A stretch of 64,000 bases of DNA from Verrucomicrobiaceae bacterium (GCA_027484055.1 JAIXQH010000027.1:1-64000), one strand, 5' to 3'; positions 18,386-27,202 are shown, numbered from the stretch's first letter. Notes: a model not told the origin generated them from the sequence alone. Made by a program: numbers and translations.

Positions 18386-19177
18386 ATGGCCAAAGTCTTC
18401 GGAATCTTCACAGCACTCTTTCTCGCCATATCGGCATATGTCGCTTTTAAAAATCAAGCGGCCTACGAAAGCACCATCACCAACACCCAAGCCGAGCATG
18501 ACAAGCTTGCAAAAGGGCAAGCGAAACTAAAAGCAACGCAAGAAATCCTTGCCGCCCTGCCGATTGAAAACGCCGGGGTTCAAGAGGAAATTGAAAAGTT
18601 CAAAACGGAAGAAGCGGCGCAGACCAAAATGAACGCGTCCCTCACCACAGAAGTGGAGTCGCTCACCGCGAAGATCACTGCGGATAAAGCAAAGCTCGAC
18701 GAGTTCCGCGAAAAGACCAAGGAAACAGGAAATGTCCAAGAGCTCGCCTCGAAACTCCGCGCCACCAGCGCCGAACTTGAAGAACTCTCCCAGTCCATCA
18801 CCACCGCCGAAGCAAAACTGGCCAATTTAACGGCCCAGAGTGCCGCGACTGACAAACAGGCATCCTCCGTGAAGGTCAAGTTGGATACTTTTACCGCCGG
18901 GGATTCCCTTGCCACACTGAAGACCAGCATCCGCACGATCTACCCGAACTGGGGCTTCGTCACACTCGCTGCTGGAAACAATGCGGGTGTCGTCGCGAAC
19001 TCTACGCTCAACGTGATCCGTGACGGTTCCACCGTTGCACAGCTTCTTGTAACCGCCGTCGAAGCTGGCTCTGCCTCCGCCACTATCGTTCCAGGCTCCT
19101 TGGCCGCAGACTCCACTCTCATGGTGGGTGATATGGTCGTGCCTGGCTTGAAGGCTGCTAAACCCGCCCTCAACTGA
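18386..19177 (+). CDS. Membrane-anchored coiled-coil protein with C-terminal beta domain (A)
   Basis: The 263-residue protein has a transmembrane or signal helix at about residues 4-22, an Ala/Glu/Lys-rich coiled coil from about 30 to 170, and a globular C-terminus beginning NWGFVTLAAGNNAGVVANSTL and ending near GDMVVPG. The C-terminal part resembles that of the next gene (EWGFVVIGAGSNSN ... GDRVILA) and of the protein encoded inside the ribosomal operon at 57961 (MMVLNLGENQGAKIG ... GDLAVIET). The rod plus small beta module recalls MreC-like scaffolds by layout only. Probably periplasmic and membrane-tethered. Function unknown. The next gene starts 40 bp after it. Confidence 0.85.
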   Translation: MAKVFGIFTALFLAISAYVAFKNQAAYESTITNTQAEHDKLAKGQAKLKATQEILAALPIENAGVQEEIEKFKTEEAAQTKMNASLTTEVESLTAKITADKAKLDEFREKTKETGNVQELASKLRATSAELEELSQSITTAEAKLANLTAQSAATDKQASSVKVKLDTFTAGDSLATLKTSIRTIYPNWGFVTLAAGNNAGVVANSTLNVIRDGSTVAQLLVTAVEAGSASATIVPGSLAADSTLMVGDMVVPGLKAAKPALN

Positions 19178-19217
19178 TCCAGTAATCCCTCGGTAAAATC
19201 CCATTTAAGGAAATTTC

Positions 19218-20027
19218 ATGAAAGCCATTCTTTACGTCATCGCCATCCTCGCAATCGGCGGAGCCGCCTACTTCTCATACGACCACTCGCAGAAATTCGC
19301 AGCTCTTGAGAAAGATCGGGTCGACACCATCGCCACCAACAAAGAGGTGCTTGCTGATACGGCAATCGCCGACAAAGGGGTGAAAGAAGAGACCGCCAAA
19401 CTTACCGCCAGCAAGGAAAGCCGCGACCTACTCACCCAGACGGTGTCTGCCCTCAAGTCCACGGGTAGCTCGCTCACCTCAGATCTTGCCAACCTCAAGA
19501 AGGATCTGAAAGTGCAAGAAGAAGAGTTCGCCCAACTCCAGAAAGCTCTGGACGAAGTCAATGCGATCCTCGCCAACCTCGGTGGTGGTGTGACCATCGA
19601 CACCCTCCCTGCCAAGATCGCAGAAATCGAAGCGGACAAAAAAGCCAAACAAGCGAAGCTCGAAGAGCTGGTCACTCTCGGCACAGGTGCTGAAAAAACG
19701 CTTGAGGTAGGCCGCGCGGAACTCGACCGCCTCGGCAAGCGCATGATGGAGCGCAGCACGCGCATCAGCCGGAACTCGCTTGAGGCCGTGATCACCGCTG
19801 TGAATCAAGAGTGGGGCTTTGTCGTCATCGGCGCGGGTTCCAACTCGAACTTCACTCCACAAACCACACTCTTGGTGCAGCGCGATGGCGTGAAAATCGG
19901 CCGAGTGAATCCTTCCTCCATCGAGCCGACTCAGACGATCGCCGAGATTCAATTTGACAGCCTCAGCCCTGGTGCTCGCCTCCAAACCGGTGACCGTGTG
20001 ATCCTCGCCAAACCAGCGACGAACTAA
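19218..20027 (+). CDS. Membrane-anchored coiled-coil protein with C-terminal beta domain (B)
   Basis: The 269-residue protein is a paralogue-like neighbour of the one at 18386. It has an N-terminal helix (residues 1-19), a coiled coil from about 25 to 175, then a C-terminal module with EWGFVVIGAGSNSNFTPQTTL, a RDGVKIGRV strand and a closing GDRVILAKP. The two genes are tandem, 40 bp apart and the same direction, ending at a strong terminator at 20043, so they probably form one transcript. They may build a joint periplasmic structure. No known family name is claimed. Confidence 0.85.
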   Translation: MKAILYVIAILAIGGAAYFSYDHSQKFAALEKDRVDTIATNKEVLADTAIADKGVKEETAKLTASKESRDLLTQTVSALKSTGSSLTSDLANLKKDLKVQEEEFAQLQKALDEVNAILANLGGGVTIDTLPAKIAEIEADKKAKQAKLEELVTLGTGAEKTLEVGRAELDRLGKRMMERSTRISRNSLEAVITAVNQEWGFVVIGAGSNSNFTPQTTLLVQRDGVKIGRVNPSSIEPTQTIAEIQFDSLSPGARLQTGDRVILAKPATN

Positions 20028-20042
20028 GATTTTTTTCTGATC

Positions 20043-20080
20043 AAAGCTCCGCACGCTTGCAAGCATGCGGAGCTTTTTTA
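20043..20080 (+). terminator. Intrinsic terminator after the coiled-coil gene pair
   Basis: AAAGCTCCGCA (20043-20053) pairs perfectly with TGCGGAGCTTT (20066-20076), and the loop holds a nested GCTTGCAAGC palindrome. A run of T follows directly. This is the clearest Rho-independent terminator in the window. Confidence 0.85.
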
Positions 20081-20090
20081 TAGTGACCCT

Positions 20091-20282
20091 ATGAAATCCT
20101 CATTACTGCTACTTCTTCTGGCACTCACCACCGGCCTTGGCTTCACCTCTTGTGCAGATGTCACGGACAAAAAGCCAGTCGGTCCCGTTTCTGAGACGAG
20201 CAAGATCCCTTGGAATACACCAGTCGCCGGCCAAGGACAGGGCCAGTTTGGCTTGATGCCCCAGAACCAATTCCGCCGCTGA
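20091..20282 (+). CDS. Small lipoprotein
   Basis: The 63-residue protein starts with a lipoprotein signal (MKSSLLLLLLALTTGLGFTSC), with a plausible lipobox ending at Cys21. The mature part is short, polar and rich in Gly, Gln and Pro, with no recognisable domain. It should be anchored to a membrane by N-terminal lipid. It follows the terminator at 20043 and ends 6 bp from the convergent rlmH gene. Too short for family assignment, but the signal is convincing. Confidence 0.65.
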   Translation: MKSSLLLLLLALTTGLGFTSCADVTDKKPVGPVSETSKIPWNTPVAGQGQGQFGLMPQNQFRR

Positions 20283-20288
20283 GCGGAC

Positions 20289-20732
20289 CTAGTCGCGGTG
20301 ATAGGGTGAGCCACTTTTCAAGCTGGCCACGCGGTAGAGCTGCTCCAGTAAGACGAGCAAGGCCAACTCGTGCTGAAGGGTGAAGGAGGAAAGGGTCAGG
20401 ATGAGATCACAACTTGCCCTCAACGCCTCTGTATGTCCGTCCGCTGCGCCGATGAGGAAGGCCACGGTTTTCACATCGCCCCGCATTTCCAGGGCTTCGA
20501 TGCGTTCGCAGAGTTTGCGGGTGGTGAGTCGGTCGCCACGCTCATCCATGGCGATGCGGTAACAGCCTTGGGAGCGCTCCAAGAGTCGCTCCGAAACATC
20601 CTCTCGGCTGCCGGCCTTGATGACGACCAGTTCGTGATTTCCGCTTCTTGAGAGCCGCTTCAGATACTCCTCCACGCCTGCTTTGGCGTAGGCGAGGGCA
20701 GGTTTCCCGGCGACGATGATTCGTAGTTGCAT
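20289..20732 (-). CDS. rlmH: 23S rRNA (pseudouridine-1915-N3)-methyltransferase RlmH
   Basis: The 147-residue protein has the SPOUT-family features of Rlm[10 protein letters not shown] near residue 91, a [24 protein letters not shown] helix and the terminal SPYHRD. It methylates pseudouridine 1915 of helix 69 in 23S rRNA using SAM, in the cytosol, on assembled 70S ribosomes in known cases. Length is close to the usual 155. The ATG at 20732 fits the family start ([11 protein letters not shown]). It is divergent from the EF-hand lipoprotein gene at 20787. Confidence 0.92.
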   Translation of the reverse strand: MQLRIIVAGKPALAYAKAGVEEYLKRLSRSGNHELVVIKAGSREDVSERLLERSQGCYRIAMDERGDRLTTRKLCERIEALEMRGDVKTVAFLIGAADGHTEALRASCDLILTLSSFTLQHELALLVLLEQLYRVASLKSGSPYHRD

Positions 20733-20786
20733 CCAGTGGCATCAGAGCTTGCCTGTTCCGCTGGACCTCGCCAACGTCAATTTCTT

Positions 20787-21089
20787 ATGAAGTTGCTGTT
20801 GATCCCATTCCTCGTCGCTCTTGCGTCTTGCTCCAGTGCTCCAGGCCCGGTCATTCCGAAAACGAAAGTCGAGCGGCAGATGATCGGTCTTTTGCAGAAG
20901 TTCGACCGTTGGGATGAAAATGGGGATGGCCAGCTCACGGCGCCAGAACTCAAGGAAGCGGCGAAGATCAGCGGGCACTCGGTAGAGGCGATTCTTGCGT
21001 TTTATGACACCAACCATAGCGGCGGTATTTCCCTGAGAGAAGCCCAAGCCGGCTACGCCCGCGTCGGCGAGGTGGAGGGGAAGCATTAA
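20787..21089 (+). CDS. EF-hand lipoprotein
   Basis: The 100-residue protein starts MKLLLIPFLVALASCSS, a lipoprotein signal with lipobox Cys near residue 15. Two EF-hand calcium loops follow: DENGDGQLTAPE (about residues 44-55) and DTNHSGGISLRE (about 75-86), each with acidic residues at the coordinating positions. It should be membrane-anchored and bind calcium outside the cytoplasm. ATG 20787 is chosen because it gives the signal peptide. Its partner is unknown. Confidence 0.8.
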   Translation: MKLLLIPFLVALASCSSAPGPVIPKTKVERQMIGLLQKFDRWDENGDGQLTAPELKEAAKISGHSVEAILAFYDTNHSGGISLREAQAGYARVGEVEGKH

Positions 21090-21138
21090 ATCAAGAGTCC
21101 AGTTGCTTTTCAGTAAGGCGTGATTAAACAGTCCGCCA

Positions 21139-21876
21139 GTGAGCGCCATTTACGAAACTGACCAACTTCTCGCCGAGTACCTGTTATTTCATTTCGGTTC
21201 TGCCGAAGAAATTCTGCCATCCACCGAGTCATGGCCGCAGGGAATGAGGGATGCACTGGACTTCGCAGTCCGGACACCGGGTTATTTTTCTTCAACGCCT
21301 GTCGAGCGTGGCCTCGACCTTGGCTGCGCGGTGGGGCGCTCTGCGGTTGAAATGACCCGCTCCTGCGGCGAGGTCGTCGGCATCGACTTTTCACACGCAT
21401 TCATCCACGCGGCTGAAGCGATCCGGAAGGGTGAACGCGTCGGCTATGACCGCCGCGAGGAAGCGGCTCAGGTCACTCGCCTGCACGCAGCGGCCGTGCT
21501 GCCAAATCCGACGAGCCGACTCATTTTCCAGCAAGGAGACGCAATGGATCTCCCTGCCGACTTGGGTAGCTTCGAGCGGGTGCATGCGGCGAATTTGCTG
21601 TGCCGCTTACCGGAGCCAGAGCGCTTGCTCGCGCGTTTGCCCTCCTTGGTGAGGGCTGGGGGCGAGCTGGTGCTTGCCACGCCTTGCACCTGGTTGGAGG
21701 CTTTCACCCCGCGGGAGAATTGGCCCACCGTGAGCACCTTGGATTGGCTCAAGGGCCTGCTTGAGCCGGATTTCGAGTTCGTCCAGCAAGCAGAAGAGCC
21801 GTTCCTCATTCGAGAAACGGCCCGTAAATTTCAATGGACCCGTTCGCTGGTGTCCGTCTGGCGGCGTAGGGCCTAG
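21139..21876 (+). CDS. Putative 4-mercaptohistidine N1-methyltransferase (ovothiol pathway, OvoA C-terminal-like)
   Basis: The 245-residue protein starts MSAIYETDQLLAEYLLFHFG and has SAM-binding GLDLGCAVGRSAVEM near residue 59, GIDFSHAFI, FQQGDAMDLP and ANLLCRLPEPERLL. This closely follows the stand-alone methyltransferases related to the C-terminal half of OvoA, which methylate 5-thiohistidine to ovothiol A. The OvoA sulfoxide synthase half is not in the window. The GTG at 21139 is the start because the conserved YETDxLLxEYLLFH block lies directly after it. Its 3' end overlaps the 3' end of dnaN by 4 bp. Confidence 0.8.
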   Translation: MSAIYETDQLLAEYLLFHFGSAEEILPSTESWPQGMRDALDFAVRTPGYFSSTPVERGLDLGCAVGRSAVEMTRSCGEVVGIDFSHAFIHAAEAIRKGERVGYDRREEAAQVTRLHAAAVLPNPTSRLIFQQGDAMDLPADLGSFERVHAANLLCRLPEPERLLARLPSLVRAGGELVLATPCTWLEAFTPRENWPTVSTLDWLKGLLEPDFEFVQQAEEPFLIRETARKFQWTRSLVSVWRRRA

Positions 21877-22970
21877 TTGGTGACGCGCATCGGCATGATG
21901 ACATAGAGGAAAGAGCCTTCGATGCGAATGACGCCGGGACTCATCTCGTCGATGAGGTCGAGGTAAACGTCGTCACTGTCCAAGGCACGCAGCGGTGCTT
22001 GGAGGAACTCAGGATTGAAAGCGATCTGCATCGGCGGGCCTTGGTAGATGACATCCATGGACTCCTGCGCTTCTCCCACGTCGGGTGAGTTGGCGGTGAC
22101 TTCGATGTGGTTTTCACTGAAGACCAGTTTGACCGAGTTCGATTTATCCGAGGAAAGCAGGGAAACGCGGCGGACGGTCTCAAGCAGAGCCTCGCGGGAA
22201 ATGACCACTCGCTCGTTGCTGTCACCGGGGATGACTTGGCGGTAGTTCGGGTAGTTCCCCTCGATGAGTTTGCTGGCGAGCAGGCTGTCACCGACGGTGA
22301 ATGAAATTTGGCTATCGCTCAATTTCACGACCACCTCGCCGGCCTCTCCGAGTAGGCGTTGCAATTCTTGTACGGCCTTGGTGGGGATGATGACGTCCGT
22401 CTCGTGAGAGGCGGGGAACTCGAGGTCTGCATCCACCATCGCCAAGCGGCGTCCGTCTGTCGCGACGAGCGTCATTTTTCCGTCCCGGAAGGAGGTGAAG
22501 ATGCCGTTGAGCACGTAGCGGGTCTCGTCGGTGGAGATGGCGTAGGAGGTTTTCTTCAAGCCGTCGCGCAGGACTTGTTGGGGGATTTTAAAGATTTTAG
22601 CTCCTTCGAAGTCGGGAAGTGGTGGGAATTCCGCTTCACCGAGACCAATGATTTTGAAAAAGGAAGGGCCGCTGCGGATGGAGGCGTGATTTTTCGCATC
22701 CACAGAGACTTCGATTTCGCTGGATGGCAACTCGCGGATGATGCTGACGAGCCGCTTAGCGGGAAGGGTGGTAGCGCCTTCTTTCTCGATCTGTGCCTCG
22801 ACAGAACCGGTGATGCCAACATCTAAGTCGGTGGTGGTGAACTGGATACGTCCATCTTTAGCGACCAACAGCACGTTCGAAAGAATTGGCAGGGTGGTGC
22901 GTGAACTCACGACATGTTGGACTTTTTGCAGGCCGTCGAGAAAGGCTTCCTTGGAGATACGAAACTTCAT
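21873..22970 (-). CDS. dnaN: DNA polymerase III beta subunit (sliding clamp)
   Basis: The 365-residue protein has the three-domain clamp layout: MKFRISKEAFLDGLQKVQHVVSSRTTLPIL at the start, a central YVLNGIFTSF ... TLVATDGRRLA, and the C-terminal YVIMPMRV. It encircles DNA and tethers polymerase III and repair enzymes through its hydrophobic clamp-binding pocket. Length is the usual 365-375. It lies 79 bp downstream of dnaA on the same strand, the classic arrangement near an origin. A short palindrome lies between the two genes. Confidence 0.95.
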   Translation of the reverse strand: MKFRISKEAFLDGLQKVQHVVSSRTTLPILSNVLLVAKDGRIQFTTTDLDVGITGSVEAQIEKEGATTLPAKRLVSIIRELPSSEIEVSVDAKNHASIRSGPSFFKIIGLGEAEFPPLPDFEGAKIFKIPQQVLRDGLKKTSYAISTDETRYVLNGIFTSFRDGKMTLVATDGRRLAMVDADLEFPASHETDVIIPTKAVQELQRLLGEAGEVVVKLSDSQISFTVGDSLLASKLIEGNYPNYRQVIPGDSNERVVISREALLETVRRVSLLSSDKSNSVKLVFSENHIEVTANSPDVGEAQESMDVIYQGPPMQIAFNPEFLQAPLRALDSDDVYLDLIDEMSPGVIRIEGSFLYVIMPMRVTN

Positions 22971-22996
22971 AAGTGCTGGTGAGAAGGGAGGTTGTT

Positions 22997-23010
22997 GCGG
23001 AAGTTTCCGC
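22997..23010. promoter_or_regulatory. Palindrome between dnaA and dnaN
   Basis: GCGGAA-GT-TTCCGC is a perfect 6-bp inverted repeat 26 bp upstream of the dnaN start. On the minus strand a TTGCCA (-35-like, 23024-23029) lies about 16 bp upstream of it, so the palindrome would cover a -10 region. It could be a dnaN operator. The -10 match itself is weak. Confidence 0.3.
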
Positions 23011-23049
23011 TTTCAATGCCCCTTGGCAAGACTTCTGTGAAGTTTCCCG

Positions 23050-24471
23050 TTACCGACGCAATTGTGACTCAAGACGGGCGATGTTTTCCTTGAGTCCCGG
23101 TTCATCTTCAAGGCGTTCCATCACCTTCTTACAGGCGTGGATCACGGTTCCATGGTCGCGGCCGCCAAAGGCTTCGCCGATTTCCATCAGAGATCCCTTG
23201 GTGAGGGAACGGCTCAGATACATCGCGATCTGGCGGGGAAATGCAATGCTTGCGGGCCGCCGACGGCTGGTCATGTCCGCGAGGCGGACGTCGTAATGCT
23301 CTGCGACGGCGCGCTGGATGGAGTCGATCGTGACTTGGCGGCTGGCCTCTTCGCGGATGAGGTCACGCAGCAGGTGCTCGACCTTTTCCACGCTCACGCT
23401 TTCACCGGCCAGTGAGGCGAAGGTCGCCACCCGCATGAGTGCACCTTCGAGGCGGCGGACGTTGGTGCGGATTTTCTCGGCGAGGAAGACCAAGACGGAC
23501 TCGTCCACGCGGACTTTCCAGTCGAGGGATTTTTTCTTGAGAATAGCCATGCGAGTCTCCATTTGCGGAGGCTGCATCTCGACGGTGAGGCCGCACTCGA
23601 AGCGGGAGACGAGCCGTGGCTCAAGGCTTTTGATTTCACAAGCGGGGCGGTCGCTGGTGAGCACGACTTGGTTACGTCCGTCGAGCAAGGTGTTGAAGGT
23701 GTGGAAAAATTCTTCCTGCGAACGTTCTTTTCCCGCGAGGAATTGCACGTCGTCGATGAGGAGTACATCCACGCTGCGGTAGCGTCGGCGGAATTTCTCT
23801 ACATCGCCCCGCCGGATGGCGTCGATGAACTCGTTGGTGAATTTCTCGCAGGTGAGGTAAACGACGCGCGAGCCGGGTTGGCGGCGGAGTAATTCATGGC
23901 CGATGGCCTGCATGAGGTGAGTCTTGCCGAGACCTGGGCCGCCATAGATGAAGAGAGGATTGTAGGTGATGCCGGTTTTCTTCGCGACCGCTTCACAAGC
24001 GGCATGGGCGAATTGGCTATTGTCCCCGACGACGAAACTGGAAAAGGTGTGAACGGGGTTTAGCCCCGCCGCCTTGATGCGTTTTTCCAAGGCATCTCCC
24101 TCCAGCGCTGCGGCTTTGGTCGGGCGACTTGGCGCGGCTAAGCCGCTGACTGCTGCGGTGGGATCTTCCTCGCTGACGACGACACGCACTTCCCGGGCAT
24201 CTTCAAAGACGCCGCTGACGGCGGTCATCAACTCGGGCATGTAGTTGGTCTCGATCCAAACTTGGTGGATCTCCCCCGGCACAGCGATGCTGCCGACATC
24301 GTCCTCCACCCCGAGCCACTGAGCGGCACGGAACCAGCGCTGGAAGGCGTCGTGACTCACCAAGGGCCGCAGAACCTCGCACACTTCATCCCACCCACCC
24401 GCAGCGGTGGCGTTTTCTTCAAGGTCGTATTCCTTGTCTTGTGGTGGGGGTGGTGCGTTTTCGTGATCCAT
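23050..24471 (-). CDS. dnaA: Chromosomal replication initiator DnaA
   Basis: The 473-residue protein has an N-terminal protein-interaction domain (WDEVCEVLRPLVSHDAFQRWF), an AAA+ domain with Walker A GGPGLGKTHL and Walker B LLIDDVQFLAGKE, and a C-terminal DNA-binding domain with the signature RDHGTVIHAC. It binds DnaA boxes at oriC and melts the origin in its ATP form. The ATG at 24471 (MDHENAPPPPQ) gives normal length; the 55 codons upstream are non-coding in style. dnaN follows 79 bp later. The 344 bp upstream are gene-free. Confidence 0.95.
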   Translation of the reverse strand: MDHENAPPPPQDKEYDLEENATAAGGWDEVCEVLRPLVSHDAFQRWFRAAQWLGVEDDVGSIAVPGEIHQVWIETNYMPELMTAVSGVFEDAREVRVVVSEEDPTAAVSGLAAPSRPTKAAALEGDALEKRIKAAGLNPVHTFSSFVVGDNSQFAHAACEAVAKKTGITYNPLFIYGGPGLGKTHLMQAIGHELLRRQPGSRVVYLTCEKFTNEFIDAIRRGDVEKFRRRYRSVDVLLIDDVQFLAGKERSQEEFFHTFNTLLDGRNQVVLTSDRPACEIKSLEPRLVSRFECGLTVEMQPPQMETRMAILKKKSLDWKVRVDESVLVFLAEKIRTNVRRLEGALMRVATFASLAGESVSVEKVEHLLRDLIREEASRQVTIDSIQRAVAEHYDVRLADMTSRRRPASIAFPRQIAMYLSRSLTKGSLMEIGEAFGGRDHGTVIHACKKVMERLEDEPGLKENIARLESQLRR

Positions 24472-24815
24472 GGAAAGGTTTTTTAAAAAAGTGCGGGGCG
24501 GTGAGATTGGCTTCCTCGACTGAGTCGCGTCAGTCGGTAGGGCGAAAATTATGATCAACCCTTTGCAGGTCATGGAACGCTTTTTACTCCCCTCTAACTG
24601 TTCTCTGCGTAAGCCCCTATTCCACAAGCGTTCCACGATTCAAATTTTTAAAAACCTTGACCCTCATTTAGTCAGGAAAGCTAAAACAATCGGTGACTCG
24701 GTAGAGTGATAGCTGCGGATAGCTCTGACGGTAAGTGAGTTACACTGTGACGATTCTGTAACCTAGGCTTTGATTCATTTGCCCTGACCTCACTGTGGAC
24801 CTTAGATGCCTACCA
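24472..24815. other. Gene-free region upstream of dnaA, candidate oriC or dnaA promoter
   Basis: No convincing gene here. It contains A/T-rich tracts (24479-24492, 24638-24654), near-matches to DnaA boxes (TATTCCACA at 24618, GCGTTCCACGA at 24629, TGTGGA at 24794) and an inverted repeat GTTACA (24739-24744)/TGTAAC (24757-24762). None of the box-like sequences is a perfect TTATCCACA. It may be the replication origin, the dnaA promoter, or both. Confidence 0.35.
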
Positions 24816-26468
24816 TCAATGAGATAGCCCGGTGCGCCGGGGGGGACTTTTGAAGGAAGCCGCAACGGCGATGGTGACGAGCGTACCCGCCATGATCCGC
24901 CACGGGAATTCTAGGATCGGTAGCCAGTCGAAGTTTTTATACAGAGCTTGGCTTGAGAACATTTTCCAAGCGTCGTTTGGCAAGTCACTCAGGTAGGCGA
25001 CGCTGATGAGGCCTGCGGCCATAGCGATTAGATTCCCCGTCTCGCTGCCACGAGATTGGGTGAACAGCGCCACCATGAAAATCCCCAGCAGCGAGCCATA
25101 GGTGTAGCCGAAACTGCCTAGAATGATGCCGATGATGCTCAACTGCGGGTTGTGCGCCTTCACGAAGGCCGTCGCCAGTCCCACGCCAATTAGCACCAGC
25201 GCGAAGGCCACGGTGCTCAGCTTGATGACCCGCACGCGCTTTTCCTCGTCCTCTGGCGTTTTGAACCAGCGGAAATGAAAGTCCCGCGAGTAGCTCGTCG
25301 CCAGCGCATTCATCGCCGTGCCGAGCGATCCCATGGTTGTGGCGAGCACCCCGGCGATGACGAGGCCGCGCAGCCCGCTTGGCATGACGTCGATGACGAA
25401 ATAGGGGAAAATCCGCGTGTTGTCCGGGCCTTTCGGCGTCATCGGCAAGGAGGGATCTTGGACGACGTGGCCGTAGTAAACGGAGAGTAGAATCCCGATG
25501 GTCAGCACGGCATACGTAACGGGGATGTCGGCGAGGCCGGATAAAATCGTGGCTACCGCGCTTTGGCGTTTATTTTTCGCGGTGAGCATGCGCTGGACCA
25601 TGTCTTGGTCGGTGCCGTGAGTCGCGAGGGTGACAAACAGCGAGCCAAACAAGGCAGACCAGACGGTGAACTCACTTTCCAAGACACTTTTCACCTGCCC
25701 CCACAGCACGCCGTAGCGCTGCTCGAAATCCGCACCAGCCGGCACGTCTCCTTGCCATTCCCAGAGCCGTAAATCCTTTTCCCCCTGCAAAAACGTCTTC
25801 GCCCCCGCCCAGCCACCGGGGATGTGACCGAGCAAATACCACACGGAAAATCCCAAGGCGCCGAACAGCACCACGATTTGCAAGACATCGGTCCAGATGA
25901 CGGCCTTGATCCCGCCGATGGCCGTGTAGGCAGCTGTCAGGATGCTGATCACGACGAGCGCCGCGCCGGTCACCCAGAATTGTTCCCAGTCGCCGAGCGG
26001 CCGCGTCGGGTGCAGTTGATTCCAGATCACCACCACCAACAAGGTCGGCACCCACAGCCGTGCACCGCTGGCGAGGGAACGTGTGATCAAGAATATCACA
26101 CTCGCCACACTCCGCGTCCATGGGCCGAAGCGGTGCTCTAGAAATTCGTAAATGCTCACGACATCGTGTTTATAAAAGGCCGGGATAAACACCGCGCTCA
26201 CCACCACGCGGGCCAGTAGATAGCCGACCATCAGCTGGGCATACGTGTAGTTCCTCAGCCGAAATCCCTCCCCCGGCGTGCCGAAAAACGTGCCCGCACT
26301 GATTTCTGACGCTAAAATCGACGCCAGCACCGCCCACCATGGGATCGAGCGGCCACCGAGCGCGAAGTCCGAAACATCGCTCTTCACCCGGCTGAAATGC
26401 ACGCCGATGCCGATGATGATCGCAAAATAAATCCCAACAATGACGAGATCAAACCCGATAGCTCCCAT
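24816..26468 (-). CDS. Sodium:solute symporter (SSS family)
   Basis: The 550-residue protein has about 13 hydrophobic segments and SSS motifs: FALGGRSIPWWAVLASILASEISAGTFFG in the first helices, GGIKAVIWTDVLQ mid-protein, and an ATHGTDQDMVQRM block. It should couple sodium entry to uptake of a small organic solute; the substrate is not readable. It differs clearly from the symporter at 10692. Start is the ATG at 26468. It lies upstream of dnaA in the same direction, separated by 344 bp, so it is probably a separate unit. Confidence 0.88.
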   Translation of the reverse strand: MGAIGFDLVIVGIYFAIIIGIGVHFSRVKSDVSDFALGGRSIPWWAVLASILASEISAGTFFGTPGEGFRLRNYTYAQLMVGYLLARVVVSAVFIPAFYKHDVVSIYEFLEHRFGPWTRSVASVIFLITRSLASGARLWVPTLLVVVIWNQLHPTRPLGDWEQFWVTGAALVVISILTAAYTAIGGIKAVIWTDVLQIVVLFGALGFSVWYLLGHIPGGWAGAKTFLQGEKDLRLWEWQGDVPAGADFEQRYGVLWGQVKSVLESEFTVWSALFGSLFVTLATHGTDQDMVQRMLTAKNKRQSAVATILSGLADIPVTYAVLTIGILLSVYYGHVVQDPSLPMTPKGPDNTRIFPYFVIDVMPSGLRGLVIAGVLATTMGSLGTAMNALATSYSRDFHFRWFKTPEDEEKRVRVIKLSTVAFALVLIGVGLATAFVKAHNPQLSIIGIILGSFGYTYGSLLGIFMVALFTQSRGSETGNLIAMAAGLISVAYLSDLPNDAWKMFSSQALYKNFDWLPILEFPWRIMAGTLVTIAVAASFKSPPRRTGLSH

Positions 26469-26514
26469 ACGGCGGAGCTTACTGGCCGCCCGTTCCGTTC
26501 CAAGCTGGAAAATT

Positions 26515-27114
26515 TCAGCTCACATCCGCCAAGGCCCGGTGGACCATCAGCGCGGCGTAGGCGTCGTTCGCCGCGTAAATGAGCTGGCGGTCGGTGAGCT
26601 GCGGTTCCGCCCAGTTCGAGGTGGTGACCGACTTGGACTTCAGCAACTTACGGTTGAACAACATCGCCACAGCGGACTTCGCGCCGATCGAGTTCCGATA
26701 GCCGATTTTTTTAAACGAGCGGTCCAGGTCCACGATGGCTTGCGGGCGGAGGCCGAAGCGATTGGAAATCTGATGCAGATCCCCACCGAGGCCGAAGCCG
26801 ATTTTCGTGACCTGATCCGAGTTGAGCAGTTCGATGATCGCCGGGTGACTCTCGGTCACATGCGCTTGGAAAATGTAAGCCTTCTCGGTGGTGGAAAATT
26901 GGAGCACGTGCGGCCCTTCCGAGACCTGTCCCTTCAGAAACGTCGGCTTGGACTCGGTATCGAAGCCCACCTCGCCCACGCTCAGCAAGTCAGCCACCGC
27001 CAACGCGGCATGATGCGCCGTTCTCACCACGAAGATTTGATCAATCTCGAGCCCCGTGAAGACTTCCATCTCAGCAATTTGATCGCGGCTGGGCGGCATT
27101 TTAGTTTCATTCAT
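26515..27114 (-). CDS. RNase D-like 3'-5' exonuclease domain protein
   Basis: The 199-residue protein has the three DEDDy exonuclease motifs: VGFDTESKP (Exo I), KIGFGLGGDLHQI (Exo II) and YAANDAYAAL (Exo III, with Tyr five residues before the last Asp). It lacks HRDC domains, so it is a stand-alone exonuclease module rather than full RNase D. Two magnesium ions would drive 3'-end trimming of RNA or DNA. The ATG at 27114 (MNETKMPPSRDQ) is preferred over a start nine codons upstream. Confidence 0.85.
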   Translation of the reverse strand: MNETKMPPSRDQIAEMEVFTGLEIDQIFVVRTAHHAALAVADLLSVGEVGFDTESKPTFLKGQVSEGPHVLQFSTTEKAYIFQAHVTESHPAIIELLNSDQVTKIGFGLGGDLHQISNRFGLRPQAIVDLDRSFKKIGYRNSIGAKSAVAMLFNRKLLKSKSVTTSNWAEPQLTDRQLIYAANDAYAALMVHRALADVS

Positions 27115-27202
27115 GCAAGTGGCGGGTGGAGGCTTGTGCAAGTCGAACCGGGACTATGCGCCATAGGCCCTCGGCAATCAAGCTCGTGCTTTCACTTGGA
27201 TA

